In this document: positions 54,925 to 63,607 of the stretch, piece by piece
Position numbering within the stretch: position 1 is the first letter of the stretch
How the letters are laid out: the number at the start of each line of letters is the position of its first letter
Assembly: GCF_016881065.1 (NCBI RefSeq)
Contig: NZ_WXYN01000051.1
Span: 62,001 to 126,000 of the forward strand
Length of the DNA stretch: 64,000 nt
Source: Planococcus soli
GTDB lineage: Bacteria; Bacillota; Bacilli; Bacillales_A; Planococcaceae
Reading direction: 5' to 3'
Translations under genes and position numbers: made by a program
Notes under the pieces: generated by a model
Seen by the model: only the letters and a program-made list of their open reading frames with translations
Databases searched by the model: none
What the model was told of the DNA's origin: nothing

Positions 54925-56601
54925 ATGAAATTTTCAAGCTTAAACAGAAATGAACGTTATGAACAAATGAAACAGACACAATTGGATGTCCTCGTTATTG
55001 GGGGCGGAATTACAGGTGCGGGCATCGCACTTGATGGAGCAGTGCGCGGCATGAATGTTGCTGTTGTAGAAATGCAGGATTTTGCGGCAGGTACAAGCAG
55101 CCGTTCGACCAAATTGGTGCACGGCGGTTTGCGCTACTTGAAGCAATTTGAAATCAGAATGGTCGCCGAAGTCGGCAAAGAACGCGAAATCGTTTATGAA
55201 AATGGACCGCATGTGACGACTCCGGAATGGATGTTGCTGCCGTTTTACAAAGGCGGAACGTTCGGGCCGCTCAGCACCAATGTCGGCCTGCGCGTCTATG
55301 ACTTTTTGGCTGGCGTCAAAAAAGGCGAGCGCCGCAAAATGTTGAGCAAAGAAGAAACCCTGCGCCGCGAGCCTTTACTGAAGAAAAAAGACCTCAAAGG
55401 CGGCGGTTATTATGTGGAATACAAAACCGACGATGCACGCCTGACGATGGAAGTTATGAAAAAGGCTGTTGAAAAAGGCGCTTTGGCAATGAACTATGCA
55501 AAAGTAAAAAGCTTTATTTACGACAATGGCAAGACTGTCGGCATTCAGGTGGAAGACCAAATTGATGGAACAATCCACGAACTGTACGCGAAAAAAATCG
55601 TCAATGCAGCAGGACCATGGGTTGATACATTGCGTGACAAAGACCATTCGAAATTCGGCAAGACGCTTCAGCTGACAAAAGGCATTCACTTAGTCTTTGA
55701 TGGCCTCCGCTTCCCATTAAAGCAGGCGATTTATTTCGATATGCCGGACGGCCGGATGGCATTTGCCATTCCGCGCGAAGGAAAAGTCTACGTGGGTACA
55801 ACAGACACAGTTTATAAGCAGGACATCGCACATCCGACGATGACACTGGAGGACCGCAACTATGTCCTGAAAGCCATCGACTTTATGTTCCCTGAAGTGG
55901 CAATTACAGAAAAAGATATCGAATCCAGTTGGGCTGGTTTGCGTCCGTTGATCCACGAAGAAGGCAAGGACCCATCCGAGATTTCACGGAAAGATGAAAT
56001 CTTTGTATCGGATTCCGGATTGATTTCAATTGCGGGCGGAAAGTTGACCGGCTACCGCAAAATGGGTGAACATATCATTAATTTAGTGGCAGAACAGCTG
56101 CATAAAGAAGAAGGCGTCAACTATCCGAAAAGCTCGACAAAGCGTTTGCCGATTTCGGGCGGCGAAGTGGGCGGATCGAAAGGTTTTGAATCGTTCATGG
56201 CGGACCGTATCCATCAATCGAGAGGCATGGGGCTGGCACCTGATACTATGCGAATGCTCGTCAATCGCTACGGGGCAAACGTGGACAAAGTTCTTCACTT
56301 CTATACAACCGGACTGGAAGAGGCGGCACGTGCCGGGCTGAATCAACTGGTTTACGCGATGCTGCGCTATTCAATGGAATACGAAGCATCATACAAGCCG
56401 ATTGATTTCTTTATCCGCCGTACGGGTGCTTTGTATTTCGATATCCATTGGGTACATGCACATAAAGAAGCGGCCATCGCTTATATGGGCAGCACGCTTG
56501 GATGGACTGATGAGCAGGTTGCAGATTACCGCGCTGAATTGGAAGGCTTGCTGCACGAAGCCGTTCATCCTGTGGAAGTATCTTCTCAGAGCTTAAGCTA
56601 A
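54925..56601 (+). CDS. glpD: Aerobic glycerol-3-phosphate dehydrogenase
   Basis: A 558-residue membrane-associated FAD enzyme oxidising glycerol-3-phosphate to dihydroxyacetone phosphate and passing electrons to quinone. The FAD loop VIGGGITGAGIALDGA is near residue 26. SSRSTKLVHGGLRYLKQFE and RDGRMAFAIPREGKVYVGTTD-like segments (here PDGRMAFAIPREG) are typical. The C-terminal domain of about 150 residues is present. The ATG at 54925 follows AAAAAAGGAGC. It completes the glycerol pathway with glpF and glpK. Confidence 0.95.
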   Translation: MKFSSLNRNERYEQMKQTQLDVLVIGGGITGAGIALDGAVRGMNVAVVEMQDFAAGTSSRSTKLVHGGLRYLKQFEIRMVAEVGKEREIVYENGPHVTTPEWMLLPFYKGGTFGPLSTNVGLRVYDFLAGVKKGERRKMLSKEETLRREPLLKKKDLKGGGYYVEYKTDDARLTMEVMKKAVEKGALAMNYAKVKSFIYDNGKTVGIQVEDQIDGTIHELYAKKIVNAAGPWVDTLRDKDHSKFGKTLQLTKGIHLVFDGLRFPLKQAIYFDMPDGRMAFAIPREGKVYVGTTDTVYKQDIAHPTMTLEDRNYVLKAIDFMFPEVAITEKDIESSWAGLRPLIHEEGKDPSEISRKDEIFVSDSGLISIAGGKLTGYRKMGEHIINLVAEQLHKEEGVNYPKSSTKRLPISGGEVGGSKGFESFMADRIHQSRGMGLAPDTMRMLVNRYGANVDKVLHFYTTGLEEAARAGLNQLVYAMLRYSMEYEASYKPIDFFIRRTGALYFDIHWVHAHKEAAIAYMGSTLGWTDEQVADYRAELEGLLHEAVHPVEVSSQSLS

Positions 56602-56611
56602 ATTCAACTCT

Positions 56612-56655
56612 ATCCCACCTGCAATCATTAATTTGATTGCAGGTGGGATTTTTTT
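56612..56655 (+). terminator. Terminator of glpD
   Basis: ATCCCACCTGCAATCA and TGATTGCAGGTGGGAT form a 16-bp perfect stem with a T7 tail. Confidence 0.95.
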
Positions 56656-56757
56656 GATCTAGACTGGAAAAATTATTCTTTTGGGTTTATACTTATTAAA
56701 AATATCTGATTAGACGTAATATTGTGACTTTTAGATTATAGGAATAGGAGCCTTGCC

Positions 56758-57900
56758 ATGAAGAAAACCATAAGTCTTTTTCTTGTTTTGCCGCTGCTCT
56801 TCACGGTCTTCACAGCTAATGAAAACAGAGTTTTTGCGGAAAAAGGTCCTCAGCAGGTGATTGTGAAATACAAGGAAAATTCTCAGTCTGCAGCCGCTGC
56901 AGCTCAGTCAGCCAACCAGAATGAAAAAGCGGAAATGGCTGCGCTTGAGGTGCCGGCAGGCGAAACTGCAGCTTCTTTTATGCAAGAGCTGAAAGCAAAA
57001 GGGGAGGTGGAATTTGTCGAGCCGGATTACCGCATTGAGCTGGCCTATACACCAAATGATCCGGAGTTTGCTAAACTTCAATACCATCATCAAAAGATTG
57101 AAACAGCCGCTGCTTGGAATCAGACAAAGGGATCAGCTGATGTGGTAGTTGCAGTGATCGATGATGGCATGGACCTGCTGCATTCCGAATTGGCAAATCA
57201 GTTTATTGCACCGTACGATGCGCTCAATAAGCAGGCAGGAACCATCAGTCCAGGTTTCCACGGTACGCATGTTGCAGGTCTGATTGCAGGATCGGCTGAC
57301 AACGGCACATGGGGTGCTGGAGTGGCGCCGCATACGAAAATTATGCCGATTGATGTGTTTGACGATGGCGGTTACGCCTATACATCTGATTTGATTCATG
57401 GCATCGAACACGCCATAGCAGCAAATGTCGATATTATCAACATGAGCTTAGGATCTTATTATTACAGCAAAGCACTGGATCAGGCGATACAGCAAGCACA
57501 TAAGGAAGGCATCGTTATTGTAGCGGCCGCAGGAAATGACGGAACGCGCAGCGCCCATTATCCGTCTTCCATGGCCAATGTCATTTCTGTCGGTGCTGTA
57601 ACAAACAATGACACCAGTTCATTATTTTCCAATAAAGGGCCGTCCATTGATGTCACAGCTCCGGGAACGGATGTCTATTCCTCTTTGCCGAACAATCTTT
57701 TTGGCCCACTGAGCGGCACGTCAATGGCAGCGCCGATTGTTTCTGGTGTGGCAGCATTGATCAAAGCCGACCAGCCGTCCCTCAGCAACAAAGAAATTGA
57801 AAAGCTCATTTTTTCATCGTCGGATGATTTAGGAAAAGCTGGCAGGGACGATGTCTACGGGCATGGTCGAGTCAATGCCAGAAAAGCGCTGAAAAACTAA
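56758..57900 (+). CDS. Secreted subtilisin-like (S8) serine protease
   Basis: A 380-residue preproprotein. The signal peptide covers about residues 1-27 (cleavage after VFA), a short I9-type propeptide runs to about residue 95 (QVIVKYKENS, VEFVEPDY), and a subtilase domain follows. The triad is Asp135 (VAVIDDGMD), His168 (GFHGTHVAG) and Ser322 (SGTSMAAP), with oxyanion Asn260 (AAAGND). The block before the His is FHGTH rather than the usual GHGTH. The enzyme is expected to be an extracellular or wall-bound endoprotease. Confidence 0.92.
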   Translation: MKKTISLFLVLPLLFTVFTANENRVFAEKGPQQVIVKYKENSQSAAAAAQSANQNEKAEMAALEVPAGETAASFMQELKAKGEVEFVEPDYRIELAYTPNDPEFAKLQYHHQKIETAAAWNQTKGSADVVVAVIDDGMDLLHSELANQFIAPYDALNKQAGTISPGFHGTHVAGLIAGSADNGTWGAGVAPHTKIMPIDVFDDGGYAYTSDLIHGIEHAIAANVDIINMSLGSYYYSKALDQAIQQAHKEGIVIVAAAGNDGTRSAHYPSSMANVISVGAVTNNDTSSLFSNKGPSIDVTAPGTDVYSSLPNNLFGPLSGTSMAAPIVSGVAALIKADQPSLSNKEIEKLIFSSSDDLGKAGRDDVYGHGRVNARKALKN

Positions 57901-57902
57901 GA

Positions 57903-57930
57903 AAAAGCTGCGAAGCAATTCGCGGCTTTG
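57903..57930 (+). terminator. Protease terminator hairpin, left copy
   Basis: AAAAGCTGCGAA, loop GCAA, TTCGCGGCTTT. The 20-bp part at 57910-57929 is repeated exactly at 58378-58397 on the other side of the repeat island. Confidence 0.8.
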
Positions 57931-57997
57931 AGCTTGTAGACAAAAGAGTATTTATGAAATTCAAAGAATGAATATTCATTTTAGCTTGTTTATACGG

Positions 57998-58117
57998 GAT
58001 CCTGCGCTCCAGGCGGACGCTTTCCGCGGGCTTGCGCCGAACTAACTCGGACTTGGGTCCGAGTGGATTTCGGCACTTCGCTATCCCGCAGGAGTCGCCG
58101 CCTTGCGCTCCGGATCC
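57998..58117 (+). repeat. Interspersed repeat element 1
   Basis: It starts GGATCCTGCGCTCC and ends TGCGCTCCGGATCC. Inside, GCTTTCCGCGGGC and TCCCGCAGGAGTCGCC can pair, and ACTCGGAC-TTGG-GTCCGAGT (58044-58063) is a perfect hairpin. This predicts a long branched RNA or DNA structure. Confidence 0.7.
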
Positions 58118-58206
58118 TGGAGTGAGGTGATTTATCAGGCTTGTCGAAATCAGCGTCATGGAGAAACTGGCGAACAGGCTTCTCTATTTGATTAAAGCCG
58201 CATGCT

Positions 58207-58327
58207 CCCAACTGGGCTGGCCACGAGACTCCTGTGGCACAGCGAGAGCTGAAGACCCCGCAGGAACGCAGTGACGAGGAGGCTGAAGCTGAGCCCACGG
58301 AAAGCGAAGTGGCCGGACCGGTTGGGA
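58207..58327 (-). repeat. Interspersed repeat element 2
   Basis: It starts CCCAACTGGG and ends CCGGTTGGG. GGCCACGAGACTCCTGTGG and CCCACGGAAAGCGAAGTGGCC form the outer stem; the middle has GACCCCGCAGGAACGCAG. Read on the minus strand it matches element 1's order (CTTTCCGTGGGC ... CCACAGGAGTC) with C-to-T changes that keep the pairing. Confidence 0.7.
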
Positions 58328-58370
58328 TGATACACTACTATTCATTTTGGTTAGATTTTGTCTACAGTCT

Positions 58371-58400
58371 GAAAGCCGCGAAGCAATTCGCGGCTTTTTT
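58371..58400 (+). terminator. Terminator hairpin, right copy
   Basis: GCCGCGAA-GCAA-TTCGCGGC perfect stem with a GNRA-type loop and a T6 tail; a duplicate of the hairpin at 57903. Confidence 0.85.
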
Positions 58401-58498
58401 ACGATGTTAGATAAATTAAGGCTTTTGAAATGTGGAAGTCGTTTTAAATAACCTATATAATAACAGAATGTTCAGAAAACTAATAGGCAGGTGAAAGC

Positions 58499-59197
58499 AT
58501 GGTCGAGCTTCGGCAGAAAAGCTATTGGCAGATAGGAGTATTGAGCGGAGCCATCAGTGCACTGATTTATATGGTCCACGTCATCATGGGCGGCATATTA
58601 TGGGATGGCTACAGCCATGTGCGGCAGACAATCAGCGAACTGACAGGCAACGGAGCACCTGACGCCGAAATGCTCAGGGTTTTTACAATTGGCTACGGAA
58701 TTCTTGCAGTCATTTTTTCAGTGATTGTCTACGTGCTATTCCGAAAACATCAAGTCAACCGAATTGCTCAGTTTGGAGCTATTCTGCTGCTAGTCATGCA
58801 TGCGGCATCGTTGATTGGCTATGGCCTATTTCCATTGGAGCAAGGAGGTGAAGTACTGACGTTTGGCAACTTCATGCATTTAGCGATAACAGCCATTGTG
58901 GTGATTACAACGGTGGGTGCATTATTTGCCATTGGCTACGGACTATGGCTGACTAAAAACTTTCGGGCTATCGGATTGTTTACGCTTGTCTGCGCAATCG
59001 TTATCGTCTTGGCCGGAGTAGCAACTCCGATTGTCTTGAATAATGAGTTGCCGTATGCCGGACTTGTCGAACGTCTTATTATATTCACCTTGCAGTTCTG
59101 GACTTTCGTGCTGTCACTCCATCTGTATAGGCTGCCAAAAATTATGGACATGGAAGTAAAGCGCTTCGGATTTATGGAAATTTATAAAGAACGCTGA
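58499..59197 (+). CDS. DUF998-family membrane protein
   Basis: A 232-residue protein with six predicted helices. The segment HVRQTISELTGNGAPDAE near residue 40 is characteristic of DUF998, and GYGLFPLEQGGE near residue 105 fits the second conserved block. Function is unknown. The ATG at 58499 follows AGGCAGGTGA. It is monocistronic, between the repeat island and a terminator. Confidence 0.8.
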   Translation: MVELRQKSYWQIGVLSGAISALIYMVHVIMGGILWDGYSHVRQTISELTGNGAPDAEMLRVFTIGYGILAVIFSVIVYVLFRKHQVNRIAQFGAILLLVMHAASLIGYGLFPLEQGGEVLTFGNFMHLAITAIVVITTVGALFAIGYGLWLTKNFRAIGLFTLVCAIVIVLAGVATPIVLNNELPYAGLVERLIIFTLQFWTFVLSLHLYRLPKIMDMEVKRFGFMEIYKER

Positions 59198-59233
59198 AAA
59201 GACCGGACAAGGAAAACCCCTGTCCGGTCTTTT
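59198..59233. terminator. Bidirectional terminator
   Basis: AAAAGACCGGACA and TGTCCGGTCTTTTT stem between convergent genes. Confidence 0.9.
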
Positions 59234-59239
59234 TGATTG

Positions 59240-59692
59240 TTACTGAGCTTTTTCCGCAATGGGAGCATTGCGGTCTTTGAAGATGAATTTCTTGCTGAAA
59301 ATGTAGTTGGCGACCAGTACGATGACATTGGCCAATATTTTGGAGATTGTACCATTCATGCTTAGCAATCCAACCAATATCATCATCGTACCCAAATCCA
59401 TAAAAAAGGACAGCACACGGAATCCGAAAAAGGATCCCATCTCCGCAAAGCGGTCGCGCCAATTGGTGGTGACACTTTTAAAGACGTAGCGCTTGTTGAC
59501 AAAAAAAGCGAAAATCACGGCGAAGAGCCAGGCGATGGTCGTCGAAATGCGGTAATCCAGATGGAACAGCTCTTCGCATATCCAGTAGACTGCGATGTTG
59601 ACGGCAGTGGTAAAACCACCCATGATCAAATACATGAGTATGCTGCGCCAGTCTTTTGATAAAAATTTCTTCATTGAATTCTCCGATCTCAC
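59240..59692 (-). CDS. GtrA-family membrane protein (GtcA-like)
   Basis: A 150-residue protein with four helices. GGFTTAVNIAVYWICEE and FFVNKRYVFKS near residue 65 are the GtrA family marks. GtrA/GtcA proteins are thought to flip polyprenyl-phosphate sugars for wall or lipoteichoic acid glycosylation. Its ATG overlaps the yfhO stop (ATGA at 59689-59692), so the two are translationally coupled. A start at the inner ATG (MKKFLSKD) is possible. Confidence 0.88.
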   Translation of the reverse strand: MRSENSMKKFLSKDWRSILMYLIMGGFTTAVNIAVYWICEELFHLDYRISTTIAWLFAVIFAFFVNKRYVFKSVTTNWRDRFAEMGSFFGFRVLSFFMDLGTMMILVGLLSMNGTISKILANVIVLVANYIFSKKFIFKDRNAPIAEKAQ

Positions 59693-62415
59693 TTTAAAAA
59701 ATAATTTATGATTCGCAAAAAGCTATTTCTGTGCAATAGAGTTTTGTATTTAATAAATCCACGGTTTTGGATATACAGGGAAACGGCTCCCAAAAAACTC
59801 AGGAGAGAAATCAATAAACCAGCTGTGAATCCTTCCGGTCTATATTTTAACGCAACAGCGTGATTTCCGGAAGGAGCAAGCATGCCTGTATAAGCGGAGT
59901 GGACCGGGAATGTATCGACCGGCTGTCCGTCAATGCTCGCTTTCCAGCCGGATGAGTAAGGAATCGATAAAAATAAAACGGCATCCTGTTCAGATGAATA
60001 TTGTCCTGTTACATAATTATTGCCGTAGCTGATGCCCTTTAGGCTGTTGTTCTGATAACCACGGATAATCTCTTCGTAGGCTCCGTAATCGGCAGCAATT
60101 ACTTGAATATCTTTGAGCAAAAATTCCCCGGGCTGAATGGTCAAGTGAATAGTTTCAGTATCCGAATCCATTCCGAAACGGAACAGGACTTGGTTTTTGG
60201 CATTGCTGTAAGTATATTGGTCAATTTCGTAGCGATTAGAACGCATATTTTTTTCAAGTGTAAAGTTTGCTCCCAGATTATTAGCGGCTTGTATTGTTAA
60301 GCCGTTATTTTCTGTGTAGGGAAGAATGTCGGCAAAAACAGCCAACTCGGAAAGTGAATGCGTCTGAACGGGAATGGTGATTTCAATCGGTGTTTGGGAT
60401 GCTATCCAGACCCCGTCTGCCCGATTTTCTAAGAGAGTATTATCATCAAAAACGGCGTCTGCCAGAGTGCCGATTGTTCGGGACACAGTGGACTCTTCGG
60501 GGGCCAGCCCAGCTGCATCGAAATAGTCATCCGGCAGTATCGCGTTTCGCAGCATACGTTCATCAAGCAGCGGATCCATTAGCCCATTCAGCGCAGATAT
60601 CGGCATTGCCGATTCATATAGGAAGCCGATGGGCAGAAAAAACTGATTTTCTTCGATAAAGATGTTTTCATTTTCATAGACCTTTTCGTAGCCATAGGTG
60701 TTGTAGGGTTCAGCAAAAGTGACATTGTATTTATTGTTCAGCAGCGTATTTATAAATGTGCTGGATGGAAATCCTTGGGTGACATTCAGTCGACGGCTGC
60801 TGGCTGTTGCTAAATAGTCCATCTCAAACTTTTGCAGGTCCCAATCCATTAAGGACTGATACGCTACATAAGATCGATAGCTATAGCTCATAGAGGCATT
60901 AGGTCCAAGGATGCCGGGATAATTGATGTTGATCCGGTATAGGGCGGAATCATCTTGAATAGCTGCAAGCCCTTCTTTTATTTCTTCATTATTATAACGG
61001 GTCTGGTAATGTTCTTTATCCATCAGCCTTAGTACGCCCCACACTCCTTTATGGGTGTCCGTGAGTCTTTCTCCATCAGATTTGGCAATCAAATCAGTCA
61101 TCAGGCTATGCGGAAGCAGGAAACTGTAGGCTATAGCTGACATAGCCGCGAAAGACAGCAATAGACTTTTCACACGTGCCTTTTCAGAAAACTGCCCTGC
61201 AATAAACAAAATGGCAAATGCTGCAGGCAGCAATTTGAGCCATTCTGCATAATGGGTAAACGGGTTGGCATCGAACCAAAAATAAAGGAGTAGCGACAAG
61301 GAAATCAAAAGAAAAGCATTTTTTGATTTTTTAAAGGAAGCGTCATTGAATGCACGGGCGGTGAGAATGATAAAAAAGAGATTAAAGATAAAAAAAGCCC
61401 TGAATTCAAATGGAGAACTAAAACCGCCAACAAGCAAGTGGATATTCTGAACCATCAATATGCCAATCAGTAAACTTGCTGCAGTCCCATAGAGCCAAAA
61501 TCGATTTCTGGAGCCATTGATGAAAAAAAACGGAATGGCCAAGAGGGGCAAAAAATGCATGCCGCCTTCCCACAGCATTTTGCGGGTCAACTCCTGGGGA
61601 CCCAAAACTAAATCGGCGATTGGCTGCGGTGGGCGTTCAAGTGCACTGGATCCGAACAGGCTTAGAACGGAAGGTAGGAAAATGATCATTGCAGTGCCCA
61701 GAGCGAGCACGTAAAGAAGCGATAACCGAAGGTGGAAATGCAGAAATGCTTTGCCGGTTTTAACAGTATTTGCTGCGGTGAAATACCGGAACAGGCTGTA
61801 AAGAATCAATCCAAGCGTGATCATAAACAAAAAATAGAAATTGCTGATGCTGGCAAGCACCAGGACGCTGAATAGCAGAACGGGCTTGTGCTGCGTTAAA
61901 AAACGCTCGTAGCCCAGCAGGATGAACGGAAAATACACCGTGGCATTGATGAAAAAGTAATGGGTATAAACATGATCGAAATTGAACAAAGCAAAGCCAT
62001 TGGCAATGCCGGCCACCAAGGCAATATTCCTGTTAATGCCAAGTTTCCTCAATAACAAGTATGTTCCTGCACAAATCAGGAGAATTTTGAAGAGGGTCAT
62101 TGGAACAAACGATCCGGGAAACCAGGTTTTTGGCAACATCAGCAAAGGCCATACAAAAATATCGCCGAGCATATAGTAGCCAAAATCATTCCAGAAGCTC
62201 CCACCAGGGCCATAATTCCAGGACCAAAACGGCAGCTCGCCCGTTCTGATGAGATCATGGAACAAATTGAAAAAATGGACGTATTGATTGGAGGCATCGC
62301 CGCCAGCTGCTAGGAAAAAATAGCCGTTGGCAGGGATTTTGTAAAAGATTAGAACTCCCATAAACAAAACAAGAATTGTGAGCAAGACAAGATGGAAATC
62401 GATTTTCTTTGGCAT
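59689..62415 (-). CDS. yfhO: YfhO-family membrane glycosyltransferase
   Basis: A 908-residue GT-C-like protein with about 13 transmembrane helices. GGDASNQYVHFFNLFHDLI near residue 38 carries the acidic catalytic loop, and a long outer domain covers roughly residues 430-860. In Bacillus subtilis YfhO glycosylates lipoteichoic acid with sugars provided by CsbB and flipped by a GtrA-type protein. Here YfhO is paired with the GtrA-like gene but no CsbB-like GT2 is adjacent. The C-terminal GWKASIDGQPVDTFPVHSAYTG block is typical of the family. Confidence 0.9.
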   Translation of the reverse strand: MPKKIDFHLVLLTILVLFMGVLIFYKIPANGYFFLAAGGDASNQYVHFFNLFHDLIRTGELPFWSWNYGPGGSFWNDFGYYMLGDIFVWPLLMLPKTWFPGSFVPMTLFKILLICAGTYLLLRKLGINRNIALVAGIANGFALFNFDHVYTHYFFINATVYFPFILLGYERFLTQHKPVLLFSVLVLASISNFYFLFMITLGLILYSLFRYFTAANTVKTGKAFLHFHLRLSLLYVLALGTAMIIFLPSVLSLFGSSALERPPQPIADLVLGPQELTRKMLWEGGMHFLPLLAIPFFFINGSRNRFWLYGTAASLLIGILMVQNIHLLVGGFSSPFEFRAFFIFNLFFIILTARAFNDASFKKSKNAFLLISLSLLLYFWFDANPFTHYAEWLKLLPAAFAILFIAGQFSEKARVKSLLLSFAAMSAIAYSFLLPHSLMTDLIAKSDGERLTDTHKGVWGVLRLMDKEHYQTRYNNEEIKEGLAAIQDDSALYRININYPGILGPNASMSYSYRSYVAYQSLMDWDLQKFEMDYLATASSRRLNVTQGFPSSTFINTLLNNKYNVTFAEPYNTYGYEKVYENENIFIEENQFFLPIGFLYESAMPISALNGLMDPLLDERMLRNAILPDDYFDAAGLAPEESTVSRTIGTLADAVFDDNTLLENRADGVWIASQTPIEITIPVQTHSLSELAVFADILPYTENNGLTIQAANNLGANFTLEKNMRSNRYEIDQYTYSNAKNQVLFRFGMDSDTETIHLTIQPGEFLLKDIQVIAADYGAYEEIIRGYQNNSLKGISYGNNYVTGQYSSEQDAVLFLSIPYSSGWKASIDGQPVDTFPVHSAYTGMLAPSGNHAVALKYRPEGFTAGLLISLLSFLGAVSLYIQNRGFIKYKTLLHRNSFLRIINYFLK

Positions 62416-62656
62416 GAAAACGACACCTCGCTTAAACGATTGATGGCAACTTTTGTTTTGCTGGATTAGCTATTAATATACATGAAATCCAGGTATTTAT
62501 CAGCAGTAACTGCTGTGGCCAAGAAGGTTAAGTGAAATAAGATGATTTTGAAGAAAGAATTTAGTATATCCTTACATAATATTCGGCGATAATGGGTAAA
62601 GAAGTATATTGAACGGCAATTGCATAGTTGCCAAGTTGAAACTGGAGGATGAGCAG

Positions 62657-63208
62657 ATGAGAAAGATGAACCGGGGAATGATTACCTCATTAAGTGCAAT
62701 TGGCGTGGCCCAGGCATTGAAAATTGTCACCCATAAAACAGTGACAGGAAAATGGGATTGGAGACAGGCCTTTACAACAGGTGGAATGCCAAGTTCCCAC
62801 TCAGCAGGAGTATCTGCACTGGCTTCATATGTCGCCGCCAATAAAGGGGCGCGCCACACGGAAACAGCATTGGCCATTGTTTTTGGCGTCATCGTCATGT
62901 ATGATGCGCAAGGCATTCGCCGCCATACCGGAGAAATTGCACGATTGGTTAATGACCTGGAAGACAGCTTTGTAAAATTCTCCGGAGAGTTCCCGAGTTT
63001 TGAATTTATCCAACGCGAAAAGGAATTGAAGGAATTGCTTGGCCATCAACCGGTTGAAGTAGTTGCCGGTGCAGCTTTTGGTACAGTTCTCGGATTGGTT
63101 TCAGCCGCGATTGAGAACCGTGTGCGTGAAATCGAAGAAAAAGAAAATCGTTCTAAAGCTAAATTGCCATACGACGGCCGCAGCCGCAGAGTGACGCGAT
63201 CCAATTAA
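62657..63208 (+). CDS. Divergent PAP2-family (YuiD-like, DUF212) protein
   Basis: A 183-residue membrane protein with about three to four helices. GGMPSSHSAGVSALASYV near residue 40 and VMYDAQGIRRHTGEIA near residue 90 are the two blocks of the DUF212 divergent PAP2 family, which may hydrolyse lipid phosphates. The ATG at 62657 follows TGGAGGATGAG; a frame extending to 62609 lacks a site. It ends at a bidirectional terminator. Confidence 0.88.
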   Translation: MRKMNRGMITSLSAIGVAQALKIVTHKTVTGKWDWRQAFTTGGMPSSHSAGVSALASYVAANKGARHTETALAIVFGVIVMYDAQGIRRHTGEIARLVNDLEDSFVKFSGEFPSFEFIQREKELKELLGHQPVEVVAGAAFGTVLGLVSAAIENRVREIEEKENRSKAKLPYDGRSRRVTRSN

Positions 63209-63247
63209 AAAAGACAGCCTATCCTTCCGGGATGGCTGTCTTTTTTC
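63208..63247. terminator. Terminator of the yuiD-like gene
   Basis: AAAAAAGACAGCC and GGCTGTCTTTTTT stem, symmetric, so it may work in both directions. Confidence 0.9.
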
Positions 63248-63258
63248 TGTCCAAATAT

Positions 63259-63380
63259 TGGGCGACCGCACCTCAAAAGACAAAGACCGCACCCCAAAGA
63301 GGAATAACCGCACCTCAAAAGGCAAAGACCGCACCTCAACGAGAGATAACCGCACCTCAAAGAGTAAAGACCGCACCTCA
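63259..63380. repeat. 21-bp-period repeat array 3 (6 units, minus orientation)
   Basis: ACCGCACCTC starts at 63265, 63286 (ACCGCACCCC), 63307, 63328, 63349 and 63370, exactly 21 bp apart. Read on the minus strand the core is TGAGGTGCGGT, identical to array 2, and the frame encodes E-V-R heptads (one G-V-R). Spacers alternate between GGTCTTT and GGTTAT types, giving a 42-bp higher-order period. Confidence 0.9.
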
Positions 63381-63541
63381 ACAATAAAGTAAACAAGATT
63401 GCGGTTTCGGCAGGAACTCCCGGCAAGATTGATCCGATGAAGTTTTCAGCGGGTGGTCTGCACTTCAATAGTAAAAGGTGCGTCTTCCTAATTTCTTTGT
63501 AAAGTGCAGATTAAGAAATTCTAAAGACTCCTGAAAAGGGA

Positions 63542-63569
63542 TTGCGGTGTTCGGCAGATGGTATATGCT
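63542..63569 (+). promoter_or_regulatory. Candidate promoter of the last gene
   Basis: TTGCGG, 16-bp spacer, TATGCT. It lies 39 nt before the TTG start. AATTTCTT/AAGAAATT (about 63491-63519) is a loose inverted repeat just upstream. The rest of 63381-63541 shows nothing recognisable. Confidence 0.35.
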
Positions 63570-63607
63570 GACTGTAGAGCCTAATCACCTTGAAGGAGGA
63601 AGATCTT

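Larger units (their letters stand above)
57935..58366. repeat. Composite interspersed-repeat island bounded by an inverted 11-mer
   Basis: TGTAGACAAAA (57935-57945) and TTTTGTCTACA (58356-58366) bound a 432-bp non-coding island holding two related repeat elements in opposite orientation: GGATCC-bounded element 1 (57998-58117) and element 2 (about 58207-58327). No protein of substance is encoded. Repeats with GCTTTCCGCGGG and CCGCAGGAGTC cores are, from my knowledge, common in Bacillales intergenic regions. The inverted ends suggest a MITE-like or IS-derived unit. Confidence 0.7.

Noticed and set aside
63101-63376. Minus-strand frame of E-V-R heptads across array 3 as a gene
   Set aside because: No ribosome binding site, and it runs into the convergent terminator and the yuiD-like coding sequence.
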